Assembly: GCF_032190615.1 (NCBI RefSeq)
Contig: NZ_JAVLAT010000002.1
Coordinates: 796,001 to 860,000, forward strand
Length of the DNA: 64,000 nucleotides
DNA from: Brucella pseudogrignonensis
Lineage (GTDB): Bacteria; Pseudomonadota; Alphaproteobacteria; Rhizobiales; Rhizobiaceae
Direction of reading: 5' to 3'
Shown here: piece by piece, positions 63,060 through 64,000 of the stretch
Position numbering within the stretch: the first letter of the stretch is position 1
Layout of the letters: each line of letters begins with the position of its first letter
Notes under the pieces: generated by a model
The model's database searches: none
The model's input: the letters and a program-made list of their open reading frames with translations, nothing else
What the model was told of the DNA's origin: nothing
Translations under genes and position numbers: made by a program

Positions 63060-64000
63060 GACAGTTCAATCCTGGAATCAAGCCGCGCATAGATAAGATC
63101 AGTGATGAAGTTGACGATCACCACCAATATCGAGCACAGAAAAATGATGCCCATCAAAGTGTTGAGGTCGCGCTTGATGACCGATGTGTAGGCAAGTTGG
63201 CCAAGACCGGGCAGCGAGAAAATCGTCTCTATCACCACCGAGCCGCCTAGCACCGTCGAGAACTGAAGCCCCAGCAGGGTCACAACCGGGAGGAATGCAT
63301 TGCGCATGATATGGTGGAACATCAGGCGTGCACCGCTTGCGCCCTTTGCACGAGCTGTGCGCACATAATCAAGGTCTTCAACTTCCAGAACGCTTGTCCG
63401 CATCAGGCGCATATAGAAAGCAACATAAATCAGCGAAAGCGCCGTCGTTGGCATCACCATGTGGACGGCAATGTCCCAGACGTTTTTCCAACCTGAGTAA
63501 AAGCCACCAATCGTTTTGTAACCGCCCACCGGCAACCAGCCGAGTTTGACAGAAAATACAAACATCAGAATGAGGCTGAGGAAGAAGCTCGGCATTGCAT
63601 AGCAAATGAGGCCAAGTGTCGAGATAGCATTATCGGTCAGCGAATAGGCCCGGCGTGCCGCAAAGGCGCCAAGCGCAATGCCGAAAACAAAAGCAACTGT
63701 GAGCGAGGACAACATCAGCAACAGCGTCGGCACCAGACGGTTCAGAAGAACATCAAGCACAGGCTGTTCGTAGACATAGGACCAGCCGAAATCGAACTGT
63801 GCGAGCTTGGTCATATAAAGCCACAGCTGCACCCAGATCTGCTGATCGAGGCCATATTCCGCACGTAAATTTGCAACGAATTGCGGATCGGCGCCACCCA
63901 TATCACCAACAAGAGCGTCGACGGTATCGCCGGGCGCAAGTTTGATCAGGAGGAAAGAGCCGACCATTATAAGAAGAATGACGGGTATTGCCTGTAAGAT
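63056..64000 (-). CDS. Dipeptide-type ABC permease (DppB-like), partial, 5' end off window
   Basis: At least 314 residues. The frame is open to the right edge and the residues before the first in-window ATG at 63967 (ILQAIPVILLI) continue the first membrane segment, so the true start lies beyond 64000. LIKLAPGDTVDALVGD and the IETIFSLPGLGQL motif identify the DppB group. The binding-protein gene of this system is probably just off the right edge. Confidence 0.92.
   Translation of the reverse strand: MLQAIPVILLIMVGSFLLIKLAPGDTVDALVGDMGGADPQFVANLRAEYGLDQQIWVQLWLYMTKLAQFDFGWSYVYEQPVLDVLLNRLVPTLLLMLSSLTVAFVFGIALGAFAARRAYSLTDNAISTLGLICYAMPSFFLSLILMFVFSVKLGWLPVGGYKTIGGFYSGWKNVWDIAVHMVMPTTALSLIYVAFYMRLMRTSVLEVEDLDYVRTARAKGASGARLMFHHIMRNAFLPVVTLLGLQFSTVLGGSVVIETIFSLPGLGQLAYTSVIKRDLNTLMGIIFLCSILVVIVNFITDLIYARLDSRIELS

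Noticed and set aside
1..64000. Mobile elements, integrase, att sites, tRNA genes
   Set aside because: No transposase or integrase motif, no terminal repeats and no tRNA cloverleaf were found on reading both strands.

Overview
The window looks like a secondary-replicon segment of a Brucellaceae alphaproteobacterium (Ochrobactrum/Brucella type). The main reasons are a very close homologue of the Brucella quorum regulator VjbR at 18504-19286, an FrcBCA fructose-type importer of the rhizobial kind at 35911-38885, and a gene stock dominated by ABC importers, luciferase-like monooxygenases and LacI/ROK/SorC/LysR/MarR/TetR regulators. GC content looks mid-50s by eye. I see no tRNA, rRNA, insertion sequence, phage gene or CRISPR array.

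Layout. 1-4.1 kb: a sugar ABC importer (binding protein and two permeases, the last cut by the left edge) with a divergent LacI-type regulator. 4.2-10.1 kb: an O-antigen ligase/polymerase-like membrane protein translationally coupled to a Gfo/Idh/MocA oxidoreductase, a second convergent oxidoreductase, a MOSC protein and gnd. 10.1-14.2 kb: a four-gene ABC importer of the iron/polyamine/aminoethylphosphonate superfamily. 14.5-18.3 kb: an EmrAB-type efflux pump divergent from a TetR regulator, with two identical-core palindromes between them. 18.5-19.3 kb: vjbR.

19.3-34.2 kb: a large block of six luciferase-like flavin monooxygenase genes (one truncated), a dipeptide-type ABC importer with two tandem Tat-exported binding proteins, a GNAT acetyltransferase and a flavin reductase. 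Gene content resembles N-acetylation plus monooxygenase routes for scavenging sulfur from thioethers, so it is best read as an organosulfur uptake and cleavage island; the substrate is unknown.

34.3-45.3 kb: sugar and polyol uptake. A ROK regulator faces frcBCA across a near-perfect AT-rich palindrome; then a SorC-type regulator converges on a binding protein-ATPase-permease-dihydroxyacetone-kinase operon, probably for a C3/C4 polyol or ketose. 45.7-46.9 kb: a diguanylate cyclase broken by a frameshift in an A7 tract. 47.0-49.6 kb: a two-VOC-domain dioxygenase and alpha/beta hydrolase pair (MhqO/MhqD-like) with a divergent LysR regulator. 49.8-57.5 kb: a MarR-like regulator, dual ATPase, binding protein, two permeases and an M14 metallopeptidase, all co-directional. 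57.5-64 kb (minus strand, 5' end off the window): dipeptide-type permeases, dual ATPase, FAD amine oxidoreductase, an L-2-amino-thiazoline-4-carboxylate hydrolase-family protein and an M20 amidohydrolase, which together suggest cysteine or nitrogen release from an imported compound.

Seven ABC import systems lie in 64 kb. In five of them a perfect 10-11 bp stem-loop of unrelated sequence sits directly after the binding-protein gene, which would favour binding protein over membrane components. The most notable observations are the six-monooxygenase island, the thiazoline-hydrolase operon, the homopolymer frameshift in the diguanylate cyclase and this repeated hairpin architecture.
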